The notes under the pieces: generated by a model | The model's input: the letters and a program-made list of their open reading frames with translations, nothing else | Told to the model about the DNA's origin: nothing | The model's database searches: none | Program-made: the position numbers and the translations under genes | Origin: Proteobacteria bacterium bin106 | GTDB taxonomy: Bacteria; Bdellovibrionota_B; Oligoflexia; Oligoflexales; Bin106 | Assembly: GCA_002238945.1 (NCBI GenBank) | Contig: MPNI01000001.1 | Location: 1 to 64,000, forward strand | Reading direction: 5' to 3' | Length of the DNA stretch: 64,000 nt | In this document: piece by piece, positions 20,232-28,958 of the stretch | How the letters are laid out: each line of letters starts with the position of its first letter | How positions within the stretch are numbered: position 1 is the stretch's first letter

Positions 20232-22487
20232 TCATTCTGAGTCGCAAAACGTCTCGAACCTTGCTTTTTCTTCTTCTGACCATGACGATGTAACATCATC
20301 ACTAACGCTACATACATCACGGTCCATGTGGTTGAGGCCTGCAAGACATTGTGTTTCATCTTCAATGGGATCTAGTCCAAAGAGTTTTTCCAAAGCTCGT
20401 CTATTCTCAAGACGTCTGGCTGCGTTATTTGCATTGATATGGATATAATACAGACACAATGGCCCAGCTACACGAGAGGCATCGGGGAAGTCCCAACCTC
20501 CAAAGCTAGAAATAGAAACAGACTCTTCACCAACAGTTTCTGTTACAGACTTCTGCCATTGATCGCTCACGGTATCTGTATCTGTATCTGAAGTATAAGC
20601 ATCAAATGCCAATAATAATTGTCCAACCTTAGAAAATCTGCCACCTTCATTTTTTAAAAAAGCACTTAGAGGACTTTTTACATTCGCCTCATCACGAGGA
20701 GTCTCACCGGCATGCTCTCCATCTGTAAGCCTTGGGGTCATTATCTCATTGAGAATACGTTCAGCCTCATGACCATCATTGAGAACCCCACCCGTAGGAG
20801 CACTACCCAGTGTGGTTTTATGCAGCTTTGACAATAATGCAGCATCCACATCATCTGTACTCGCAAGCAGGGTAGAGAATGTATTGGCAGTTTGACAATC
20901 AGTAATGGCCGGTGGGGAGTCTCCAGTAGCAGAAGGAATGGGTTTGTGGCATACAATGGCGTCACGAGTTTTTTCACGTACCAAATAATTATCGCGATTC
21001 CTAGGTAGTGATTCACTGCTAGTTCTTGTGGGAGGTTCGGCAGTGGAAGGAGTAAGATTGATAATAAGTCTGGAAGCTACTGGAGTGCCTATAAAGTTTT
21101 TAAATTTTGGCGCCTTTGGAGCATAACCTTTGGCTATGCGACATTCTATAGTGGCATCATGAGGTGTTATAGCTTCCGGCGTTGTTGCTGCTACCGCTGG
21201 TACTATGCCTGGTTCTGTCGCTGCCGATGATGTCACACCTTTTATAACTCTTTTAAAATTAGCTTCTCCAGCATGACCCTTTGTACCACATGCTAAAGCA
21301 GTCTTATTAAGGGGCACATAAAAGTTGCCATGTGAAAAGAAAGTTCCTTTGGGTTCATGACTAGTAGTTGCTGGATCCGTGCTGGTGTTAGTGATTTTAT
21401 TCATTTTCTTATACGCAATATCCTGCTCACAACCCGTTACAAGTATTCTTTGGGCATAAAACTTTTTGGCAGTATGGGGGCTATAGTCAAGAAATGTCTG
21501 CAGTGATTCAACTGTATCTACTGTGGACTCCGTGGCAGCATCTGAGCCACTAAAGTCACTAAATGCTTTGATTTTATGAGAAGACTTTTGAATATCCTCC
21601 CAAGAAGCTCTGATAAGTTTATCAATACGCTTGTCTGACTCTTTAAAGAAAGTTTCACGATAGATGTATCTTGGTTTCACACGCTCATTTGCACTGGAAC
21701 TTGAGACAGTATCAGCAAAGTCACTTGTAAGAGCAACAGCAGCACAGTTGTTGTTAATTTGATAAACGGTGTTTTTAAGGGAAGCTAAAATGCCATATCT
21801 TTTTACTTGGCTCTCGTAAGGAATAGCTTCATTGAGAATTTTATCTAATTCTGTTAAAACCTTTGCTTCCAATTCATCATTGCCATTTTCTAATTTTGTC
21901 TTCTCAGCACCATTGAATTTTTCATCAAGAATATGATCAACTGCTTTTTTGCACTGAAACTCAAGCCAGCCTTCTATTCCGTCATCGTCGATTTTTTTAT
22001 GAGTAAAAGAAAGGACCTTGTCATCGATGGCTTTGGTTTGAGTTTGACATGAGTTAGTATCAGACGATGACACGTTATAGATAAGTTCATCGGTAAGCCA
22101 TTCTTTTTGTTCAGTAATCCGGCAGCTAAGAGCAGCAAGAACTGCGGTGATCTCCTGACTCCTTTCTTTACGTTTCGTTGTATCGCCACTGACACAGTGC
22201 TCTTCAGCAGTCTTATCACGAAAAGCATTGAGCTTGGTTGAGTATGTATTGATATCATCTTCAGAACTAGAGAGTTGCAATATCGATTTAGGAGGAGTCT
22301 GTGGTGACTCCTCTTTAGGATCAGTTACTACGGTTCCGTTGGCATTCTTCGCTTTAGGCTTAGAGATGGCTGCTTCATCATCAGCGCAGCCCTGAAACAT
22401 CATGAAACCACAGAACAAAAAGCTATAGCTCAGAGCGTGCCTGATCAATGATAGAGGCTTTATACACGAATATTTTAACATGGGCAT
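20232..22487 (-). CDS. tandem lipoprotein paralogue 1 of 3, unknown function
   Basis: First gene of the trio, 751 residues (749 if the second Met at 22481 is used). The signal sequence is LIRHALSYSFLFCGFMMFQGC with an acidic linker after the candidate lipid Cys. It is more diverged from the other two than they are from each other. It has an extra Ala/Thr/Pro-rich loop near residue 450 and an expanded Asp-Thr run (DTDTDTVSDQ) where the others have a single unit. The shared Cys and the final CLAGLNHMDRDVCS motif are kept. The promoter should lie in the 554-base gap upstream, which separates it from the divergent fadN. Confidence 0.8.
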   Translation of the reverse strand: MPMLKYSCIKPLSLIRHALSYSFLFCGFMMFQGCADDEAAISKPKAKNANGTVVTDPKEESPQTPPKSILQLSSSEDDINTYSTKLNAFRDKTAEEHCVSGDTTKRKERSQEITAVLAALSCRITEQKEWLTDELIYNVSSSDTNSCQTQTKAIDDKVLSFTHKKIDDDGIEGWLEFQCKKAVDHILDEKFNGAEKTKLENGNDELEAKVLTELDKILNEAIPYESQVKRYGILASLKNTVYQINNNCAAVALTSDFADTVSSSSANERVKPRYIYRETFFKESDKRIDKLIRASWEDIQKSSHKIKAFSDFSGSDAATESTVDTVESLQTFLDYSPHTAKKFYAQRILVTGCEQDIAYKKMNKITNTSTDPATTSHEPKGTFFSHGNFYVPLNKTALACGTKGHAGEANFKRVIKGVTSSAATEPGIVPAVAATTPEAITPHDATIECRIAKGYAPKAPKFKNFIGTPVASRLIINLTPSTAEPPTRTSSESLPRNRDNYLVREKTRDAIVCHKPIPSATGDSPPAITDCQTANTFSTLLASTDDVDAALLSKLHKTTLGSAPTGGVLNDGHEAERILNEIMTPRLTDGEHAGETPRDEANVKSPLSAFLKNEGGRFSKVGQLLLAFDAYTSDTDTDTVSDQWQKSVTETVGEESVSISSFGGWDFPDASRVAGPLCLYYIHINANNAARRLENRRALEKLFGLDPIEDETQCLAGLNHMDRDVCSVSDDVTSSWSEEEKARFETFCDSE
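20573..20590 (-). repeat. 6-bp microsatellite in lipoprotein paralogue 1
   Basis: TATCTG occurs three times. The other two paralogues have one unit or none at the same place, which shows the expansion directly. Confidence 0.9.
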
Positions 22488-23041
22488 TGCTTTCCCTTTT
22501 CTTCTTATGTTCTCTCTACCTTTGTAGGGTCATTTCAAGTACCCCACACAACCTAATATCAAAACCCATTCTCAAAACCCATTCTCAAAACATAAAGTAT
22601 TGTGCTCGTCACATCGTTGTACATAGTCCGTACATTTGCGTATCGTCAAAATGGCTAAAAATATAACAACTATATGAAATTCCCTATTATAGTAAGCTCA
22701 TAGAAAAAAGCTTGCAGTTATAGACTTGCTTGTAAGAAGTGAGACACGTAAGATAATGCAGTCAGTAGTTAGGCTATGAGGGTGTGTTAAGGTCATAAAC
22801 GGCACATCTGTTCTACCCATCTGTTCTATTATGGGCTTTGTGGGAAGTTTATGGAAAATCTTTCATATAGCATTTAGCATATAGTTAGCATATAGATAAC
22901 CGTCACAGAAACCGTTACAACTTACAATGCATGGCTTTTTATGACACATACTCTAAAACACACCTTGTGTCAGGTGTTGATATGGCTTGAGTTTGAGATT
23001 TTATAGGCGGTGGGAATCTGTCTTTTTTTAGTGGAGGTTGT
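22488..23041. other. divergent intergenic region with a 13-bp direct repeat
   Basis: It separates the lipoprotein trio from fadN, so both promoters should lie here. AAAACCCATTCTC occurs twice in tandem at 22561-22586. Near 22870 a loose AGCATATAG repeat occurs three times. GTGGAGG just before 23042 is the fadN ribosome site. No gene is seen. Confidence 0.5.
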
Positions 23042-25495
23042 ATGGCAAAAAACACGAACAAATCGTTAAATATACGTACTGTAACAGTGATTGGTGCTGG
23101 AGTGATGGGCTCTCAGATTGCAGCGTACTTAGCTGATGTGGGTGTGGTTGTGCATCTGTTAGATGTGGCAGCAAAGGAAGGAGAAGGTAAGAGTCACAAT
23201 CATTCTAAGGTAGAAAAAAATGCGCGTGCTTTAGATGCCGTAGCTCGCCTGAAAAATCTTAAACCAGCACCTTATATGTCATGGCAAACGGTGAAATCTC
23301 GCATCATATGCGGAAATTTAGATGATGACTTAGAAGTTGTGGCAAAAAGTGATTGGGTGCTTGAGGCTGTTATTGAAAAACTGGAGATCAAGCAACAAGT
23401 GCATCGTCGTATTGCTGAGTATGCTCCTGCAGGTATACCTGTTACAACCAATACTTCAGGTATTTTACTTGCTGATATGATTCAGGGTTTGCCAGAACAT
23501 TATACGTCTCAGTTTTTTGCCACACATTTTTTTAATCCACCTCGTTATATGAAATTGGTGGAAGTGATATCTCATGATGCCACAGATAAAGATTTGGTGG
23601 ATGCTCTTTCTAAGTGGTTGGTCCAAACTTTAGGCAAGCATGTGGTGTTTGCTCAAGATACTCTGAATTTTATTGCCAATCGTATTGGTGTATTTGCATT
23701 ATTATCAGCAGCTCATCATGGCACACGTTTAGGGCTTTATCCTGAAACCGTTGATGTTCTTACAGGTAAGCTTATAGCTCGTCCTGCTTCAGCTACATAT
23801 CGCACCATGGATGTGGTGGGACTAGACACCTCAGCGTTTGTGGCAAAAAATGTTTATGATCATTTAAGCCAGGATCCTTACCATAGCCATTTCCGTATTC
23901 CTGAGTGGTTTGATCGTTTGATGGCAAAAGGGCATCTTGGCCAAAAAACTCAGTTCACGGGTGTGTATAAAAAAACCAAGGATGCCAAAGGTAAAACACA
24001 GATTTTAGCTTATCGAAAAGATACAGATGAGTATGTTCCTTCACAGCCTCAACCGGTATTATGGCTTGCTCAAGCACAGAAAACCAAAGATATTTTTGAT
24101 CGCTTACGTTTTATGATAGAGCAAAAAGATCTGGCAGGTGAGTTGGTGTGGCGTACTCTTAGTGAGCTTTTTTCTTATAGTTCTCTATTATGCGAAGAGA
24201 TCGCTTCATCGTCTCCATCAAAAGTAGATACAGCTATGCGTCATGGTTTTCAGTGGCAATGGGGTGTTTTTGAGATGTGGCAAGGTATGGGATTTCAGAG
24301 TGTCACTCAACGCATGATATCTGAGAATGTATTGCTGCCTGATTGGATCAAAGAACACGTAGGACATGAAGATTTTTCTTTTTATAAACCATGTCCACGC
24401 AGTGACACCTGGGCCTTAGGGCTTACACGTCAGGAATGGAATCCTGCAAAAAAGCAATATGTGGATATAGCACCACTCATTGACCATGTGACCTATTTGC
24501 CTCCACGTTCTTGCAAAGATGATCAACGCGTGATCAAAACCTGTTCCAGTGCGTCTTTATTGGATATGGGTGATGATGTGGGGGTTATCAACTTTCATAC
24601 CAAAATGAATGCTATCAATGGTGACGTCTTGGATATGTTGGCTGAAAGCATTGATTATGCCGAGGATCATTTGGCAGCTCTTGTGATAGCAAATGATAGT
24701 CGGGCATTTTCAGCAGGAGCTGATCTATCCATGATCCTGCGCTATATTGAAAACAAAGAATTCACCGCCATCGATGATGTACTTAAGCGTTTTCAAGGGG
24801 TAATGCAAAGAATCAAATATGCCCCCCTACCTGTGGTGTGTGCTCCTTATGGCATGGTGTTGGGTGGTGGTTGTGAAGTAACCATGCATTGCTCTCACAG
24901 GCATGTGGCTGCTGAAAGTTATATCGGCCTTGTGGAAGCAGGAGTGGGATTAATACCTGCTGCTGGAGGCAGTAAGGAACTAGCTTTAAGAAGTTACCGC
25001 TTAGCTGAGCAGTATCAGTGTGACCCCATGAAATTCCTTGAAAAAGCTTTTAAAACCGTAGCTACAGCTCAGGTTTCCACTTCAGGAGGTGAAGCCATAG
25101 AGTTGGGTTTATATCCAGAAAAAAACACCACTCTGAGTTTTTCAACAGACTGTCAGATTCAACAAGCCAAAGACATTGCTCTTCACAGTGCTTCATTGGG
25201 CTATGTTCCACCGCTAGCTACTGATATTAAGGTAGCTGGAGAGCCGGCCTTTGAAACCTTTAAGCTTGTACTCTACAACATGGTTGAAGGACGGATGGTA
25301 TCGCCTTATGATGCAGTGGTTGCTGAAAAACTCGCTTATGTATTGTCTGGCGGTGATGTCCGTGCAGGGTCAGTGGTGGATGAAAACTGGTTTTTACACC
25401 TTGAAAGAGCTGTATTTGTGGAGCTATGCCGACAAGAGAAAACCAAAGAAAGAATCATGCATATGTTGAAAACAGGTAAGCCTTTGAGAAACTAA
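23042..25495 (+). CDS. fadN: 3-hydroxyacyl-CoA dehydrogenase/enoyl-CoA hydratase, FadN type
   Basis: Catalyses the hydration and NAD-dependent dehydrogenation steps of fatty acid beta-oxidation. The NAD-binding dehydrogenase comes first (GAGVMGSQIAAYL at 18-30, TNTSGILLADM, ATHFFNPPRYMKLVEVI). Then come the C-terminal dehydrogenase domains (NFIANRIGVFALLSA). A crotonase domain sits at the C-terminal end (RAFSAGADLSMI near 555, VLGGGCEVTMHC, GLVEAGVGLIPAAGG). This order is opposite to E. coli FadB and matches Bacillus FadN (YusL). It is followed after 46 bases by a thiolase gene, as in Bacillus. At 817 residues it is close to FadN. The GGAGG ribosome site fixes the start. Confidence 0.93.
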   Translation: MAKNTNKSLNIRTVTVIGAGVMGSQIAAYLADVGVVVHLLDVAAKEGEGKSHNHSKVEKNARALDAVARLKNLKPAPYMSWQTVKSRIICGNLDDDLEVVAKSDWVLEAVIEKLEIKQQVHRRIAEYAPAGIPVTTNTSGILLADMIQGLPEHYTSQFFATHFFNPPRYMKLVEVISHDATDKDLVDALSKWLVQTLGKHVVFAQDTLNFIANRIGVFALLSAAHHGTRLGLYPETVDVLTGKLIARPASATYRTMDVVGLDTSAFVAKNVYDHLSQDPYHSHFRIPEWFDRLMAKGHLGQKTQFTGVYKKTKDAKGKTQILAYRKDTDEYVPSQPQPVLWLAQAQKTKDIFDRLRFMIEQKDLAGELVWRTLSELFSYSSLLCEEIASSSPSKVDTAMRHGFQWQWGVFEMWQGMGFQSVTQRMISENVLLPDWIKEHVGHEDFSFYKPCPRSDTWALGLTRQEWNPAKKQYVDIAPLIDHVTYLPPRSCKDDQRVIKTCSSASLLDMGDDVGVINFHTKMNAINGDVLDMLAESIDYAEDHLAALVIANDSRAFSAGADLSMILRYIENKEFTAIDDVLKRFQGVMQRIKYAPLPVVCAPYGMVLGGGCEVTMHCSHRHVAAESYIGLVEAGVGLIPAAGGSKELALRSYRLAEQYQCDPMKFLEKAFKTVATAQVSTSGGEAIELGLYPEKNTTLSFSTDCQIQQAKDIALHSASLGYVPPLATDIKVAGEPAFETFKLVLYNMVEGRMVSPYDAVVAEKLAYVLSGGDVRAGSVVDENWFLHLERAVFVELCRQEKTKERIMHMLKTGKPLRN

Positions 25496-25541
25496 CTTTC
25501 AGGTAAAAACTCATTTATTATCAAACTGAAGGAACATCATC

Positions 25542-26732
25542 ATGAGTGTACGTGCGGTTTATATTGTTTCTCCTTATCGCAGTGCCGTAGGCAAGGCCAA
25601 GAGGGGAAGTTTAGCTCACACCCGTCCCGATGATCTGTGCAGTGATGTTGTAACAGGAGTACTTAAGCGCACTCCTTCTCTAGATCCAGCACTGATTGAG
25701 GATGTGATTGTTGGTTGTGCAATGCCTGAAGCAGAGCAAGGCATGAATGTGGGGCGTGTCATCGCCTTATTATCTGGGTTGCCTTACAGTGTTCCTGGCT
25801 TTACAGTGAATCGACTCTGTGCTTCAGGACTACAGAGTATTGCCTTAGCAGCAGATCGTATTGCTAGCGGAGGCAGTGAATGCATTTTAGCTGGCGGCAC
25901 AGAATCCATGAGCATGGTGCCGATGATGGGCAATAAGCCGGTGGGTTCATTGCGTATAGCTGAAAACTACCCCAGTATCTATTTAAGTATGGGCTTAACC
26001 GCTGAGAAGGTATCTCAAAAATATCAGGTATCTCGAGAAGAGCAGGATCAATTTGCTTTTCATTCCCACCGTAAAGCTCTTCGTGCCATGGAAAACCACG
26101 ACTTTGACGAAGAAATCCTACCCATTACAGTAAAGCGCAAAACCGCCCATCTCAGTGATGGTAGTGTGCAAGAAGAAACCATGGTGTTTGATAAAGATGA
26201 AGGCCCTCGCGCTGATACCAACCTTGAGACTTTGGCAAAACTACGCGCTGTGTTTTTACGTGGTGGTGTGGTGAGTGCCGGTACGTCTTCACAAATGTCT
26301 GATGGTGCAGCTATGTGCTTGGTATGTTCAGAGGCATTTGTAAAAACACACAATCTTGCACCCATGGCACGTTTTGCAGGTTTTGCTGTGGCAGGTGTAC
26401 CGCCTCAGATTATGGGAATAGGTCCTATGGAAGCCATCCCTAAGGCTCTTAAAAAAGCTGGAATCAACCAAGACCAACTGGAGCGTATCGAACTTAATGA
26501 AGCTTTTGCTGCTCAATCCATTGCTGTGATCAACATTCTTAAATTGAATCCTGAGATGGTCAATCCCACCGGAGGAGCTATCGCACTCGGTCATCCTCTA
26601 GGAGCCACAGGTGCTCGCTTGACTTCTACGTTACTCCATGGTTTAAAGCGTCAGAAACAAAAATGGGGTATGGTAACCATGTGTATTGGTACAGGTATGG
26701 GTGCTGCAGGAGTATTTGAATCTTTGGTATAA
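25542..26732 (+). CDS. fadA: acetyl-CoA acyltransferase (3-ketoacyl-CoA thiolase)
   Basis: Final, thiolytic step of beta-oxidation. The acyl-accepting Cys is residue 93 in NRLCASGLQSIALA. The His motif GHPLGATGARL and the second Cys in CIGTGMGAA are present, as is the NEAFAAQ motif. Its 396 residues are a normal length. An AAGGA ribosome site lies 8 bases before ATG. It forms a two-gene unit with fadN. Confidence 0.95.
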   Translation: MSVRAVYIVSPYRSAVGKAKRGSLAHTRPDDLCSDVVTGVLKRTPSLDPALIEDVIVGCAMPEAEQGMNVGRVIALLSGLPYSVPGFTVNRLCASGLQSIALAADRIASGGSECILAGGTESMSMVPMMGNKPVGSLRIAENYPSIYLSMGLTAEKVSQKYQVSREEQDQFAFHSHRKALRAMENHDFDEEILPITVKRKTAHLSDGSVQEETMVFDKDEGPRADTNLETLAKLRAVFLRGGVVSAGTSSQMSDGAAMCLVCSEAFVKTHNLAPMARFAGFAVAGVPPQIMGIGPMEAIPKALKKAGINQDQLERIELNEAFAAQSIAVINILKLNPEMVNPTGGAIALGHPLGATGARLTSTLLHGLKRQKQKWGMVTMCIGTGMGAAGVFESLV

Positions 26733-27340
26733 TATGATCTTGACAGCCATGCAATAAACATTACTCTTGCCATCGTATGGTAATCGTTTGACACGTGATA
26801 GATAACAGGTTAGGTAGAAGATAAACAACTAAAAGCATTTGCGACAATTGGGGGCAATTGATGGCAAATAACCACCACATAGAACAAAATAAGAACAGAG
26901 AAAAAAAAATAAAATAAGAAGAATAATGGATGGAATAAGAAATAAGGCTAATGAGAAAATAAGAAATAAGTAAGAATGTAACATACAAAAATTATAACAA
27001 CATTTCATAAAACATAAAGATATACACAAATAAGTAGATAAATATAAAAATATAAGCAAAACATAAGATAACCACAATGTTGGTAAAAAAGTTAACAAAG
27101 ATAATAATAAAGATAAATAAATTGTTACACAAAAATAAATAGATAGCACATTAAAGTTACTAAGATATCCATAGAAATAGCCCCTGGATAGAAATAACAC
27201 ATAGAAATAACGAAAAAAAAATAACAAGTAGACGTAACAAGAAGTAACAAAAAGTATTGGTGTGTCATGCGTGTTTGATAAATCAAGGTTTCCAGGTGTG
27301 AAACTTTGTGGTGCACATTATTTTATTTGAGGTTGTGAGT
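26733..27340. other. A-rich, strand-asymmetric gene-free region
   Basis: From about 26880 to 27260 the plus strand is made largely of A with many AAATAAG, AGAAATAAC and AAGTAAC words and few C. Long frames on the minus strand here are products of this bias (Phe/Leu/Tyr-rich, no family features). The GAGG ribosome site of the next gene lies at the right end. A similar A-rich stretch occurs at 35820-36110. Confidence 0.6.
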
Positions 27341-28216
27341 ATGTTGACATCATTGTTGAGTATTATCCGTAATGGTTTTGTTGTTGCTATATTAATAGCT
27401 TTGTTCTCATCTGTAGCTCTTGGAGACGATCATGACGATGAAGAAGGTCAGGATAAGGATAAGAGTAAAGAACATGATGACCATCATGATCATGGTGAAA
27501 AAGATAAAGATAAAAAGTCTGACAAAAGTAACAAGGATGATGATGAGACCGACGATGACGAAGGTGAAGACGATGGGGATGATAAGGGTGATGATGATAA
27601 AGACGATGATAAAAAAGCAAAGAGTGATGCTAAGGATGTAAAAAAATCTGATAAAGCTGCCAAAGATGATAAAAAAGCAGAAGATGCTAAAAAAGATGCA
27701 ACAAAAGATGCAACAAAAGAATCTGATGAAGATAAAGCTAAAAAAGGTGATGCTAAAGAGTCTGACAAGAGTGCTACTCAGAAGAACAATGAGCAAGGTC
27801 AGCTACGCACCAAAACATGCGAATACACCATTACAGCTAACGATAGTATGCAGTTCAACATGAGCCATTTAAAAGTTGCAGCCGATTGTGCAAAACTCTC
27901 TGTGAATTTTAAGCATGTGGGAAGACTTCCTAAGGTTGCAATGGGGCACAACATCGTTTTTGCTGAAACAAGTAAAGTAGATGGTCTTATTAAAGCGGGT
28001 CTTCAAGCTGGTCCTTCTAAAAACTATATTCCAGAGTCTGCAGATGTTCTTGCAGCAAGCAAGTTATTATCAGGTGGCGAATCGGATACCGTCACGTTAG
28101 ATGTCACAGATCTTGCTAATAAAGATCTGATGTTTTTCTGCTTGTTTCCAGGTCATACAGCTGCCATGCGTGTACCTGTGACTTTTGAAAAATCAAAAAC
28201 CACTACAAACTCTTAA
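27341..28216 (+). CDS. azurin-like cupredoxin with a long Asp/Lys/His-rich linker
   Basis: Probable periplasmic blue-copper electron carrier. I start at the Met at 27341 (GAGG 8 bases upstream) because a signal peptide follows at once (NGFVVAILIALFSSVALG). About 110 residues of charged low-complexity sequence come next: first Asp/His-rich (DDHDDEEG, EHDDHHDHGE), then Asp/Lys, then Lys/Ala. The last 130 residues are an azurin domain. It has CEYTITANDSMQFN, the second disulfide Cys in AADCAKLSVNF, the copper His in VAMGHNIVF, and the copper loop MFFCLFPGHTAAM with Cys, His and Met ligands. Azurins normally carry no such linker. The linker may bind metal ions or keep the domain away from a surface; that is inference. 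Confidence 0.9.
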   Translation: MLTSLLSIIRNGFVVAILIALFSSVALGDDHDDEEGQDKDKSKEHDDHHDHGEKDKDKKSDKSNKDDDETDDDEGEDDGDDKGDDDKDDDKKAKSDAKDVKKSDKAAKDDKKAEDAKKDATKDATKESDEDKAKKGDAKESDKSATQKNNEQGQLRTKTCEYTITANDSMQFNMSHLKVAADCAKLSVNFKHVGRLPKVAMGHNIVFAETSKVDGLIKAGLQAGPSKNYIPESADVLAASKLLSGGESDTVTLDVTDLANKDLMFFCLFPGHTAAMRVPVTFEKSKTTTNS

Positions 28217-28260
28217 GCACATCATCATTAAGATTTAAGAACATAAGAAAAAACGTATAA

Positions 28261-28298
28261 AGAGTGTGGACGCTCTGTTGTATCCACACTCTTTTTTT
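28261..28298 (+). terminator. rho-independent terminator of the azurin gene
   Basis: AGAGTGTGGA and TCCACACTCT form a 10-bp stem, followed by seven T. Confidence 0.9.
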
Positions 28299-28386
28299 GT
28301 GTTCTATCGTATTCTAAGTATTCTAAAGCTTTGACATGTTCTTACTGATTTTTCATTGGATATGGAACACATACAGGATAAAAAAG

Positions 28387-28744
28387 TGGTGGAGCCGACG
28401 GGAATCGAACCCGTGTCCGAGATAGATCATGGAAAAGACGCTACATGCTTAGTTCTTGCAAAATCCTCTTGGTTAATACATACAAGAACACATGTATGTA
28501 ACCCGCAGTCTGATTGATCTTATGACTCACACTACAGACGGAAGTGAAAGTCACCAGCTGAAAAAATGACGAATCCTAGGAGATTTCAGCACTCTCCTGA
28601 TCATCGGCTACTTATTCTATTAAGCAGCTAAAGCTAAATTGTCGCCAATTAAGCTTGTTACATCGAAAAATTAAAGAGAACTCGATGCCAGCCTCTGCAT
28701 GCTCCTTAACTCATAACACTACTCGTCGAAGCCACTACGGCCCC
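28387..28744 (-). ncRNA. ssrA: transfer-messenger RNA (tmRNA)
   Basis: Rescues stalled ribosomes by trans-translation. Minus strand: the 5' end GGGGCCGTAGTGGCTTCGAC near 28744 and the 3' end GGTTCGATTCCCG...GGCTCCACCA near 28387 form the tRNA-like part, with CCA encoded. The tag reading frame ends in GDNLALAA and two stop codons (TAA TAG) at about 28617-28646. The resume codon is less clear; GTA ACA AGC TTA ATT GGC is the in-frame upstream sequence. The length of 358 is typical of one-piece tmRNAs. Confidence 0.95.
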
Positions 28745-28958
28745 ACACATATACTCAACGCTATCATACCTCGGATCATGACACCACGATCTATAGAGTC
28801 TGTGATAAAATTGTAGGTTTTTTGTCTTAATATCCTAGACGAAGCACATTATGAAACGTGATTTTGAAACACATAAAAACATTTAGGGAAAACTCTTCAT
28901 CAATCTACTTGGACTTACCCACAAACTCTTAAGAAAAAAGAGATATGTATAATGATAC

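Noticed and set aside
26829-27227. Phe/Leu/Tyr-rich minus-strand frame of 132 codons
   Set aside because: It is the complement of an A-rich intergenic stretch; no ribosome site, no family features, and other frames there are open for the same reason.
27387-27796. Several overlapping frames opposite the azurin gene linker
   Set aside because: They arise from the GAT/AAA/GAA codon repeats of the Asp/Lys-rich linker on the coding strand.
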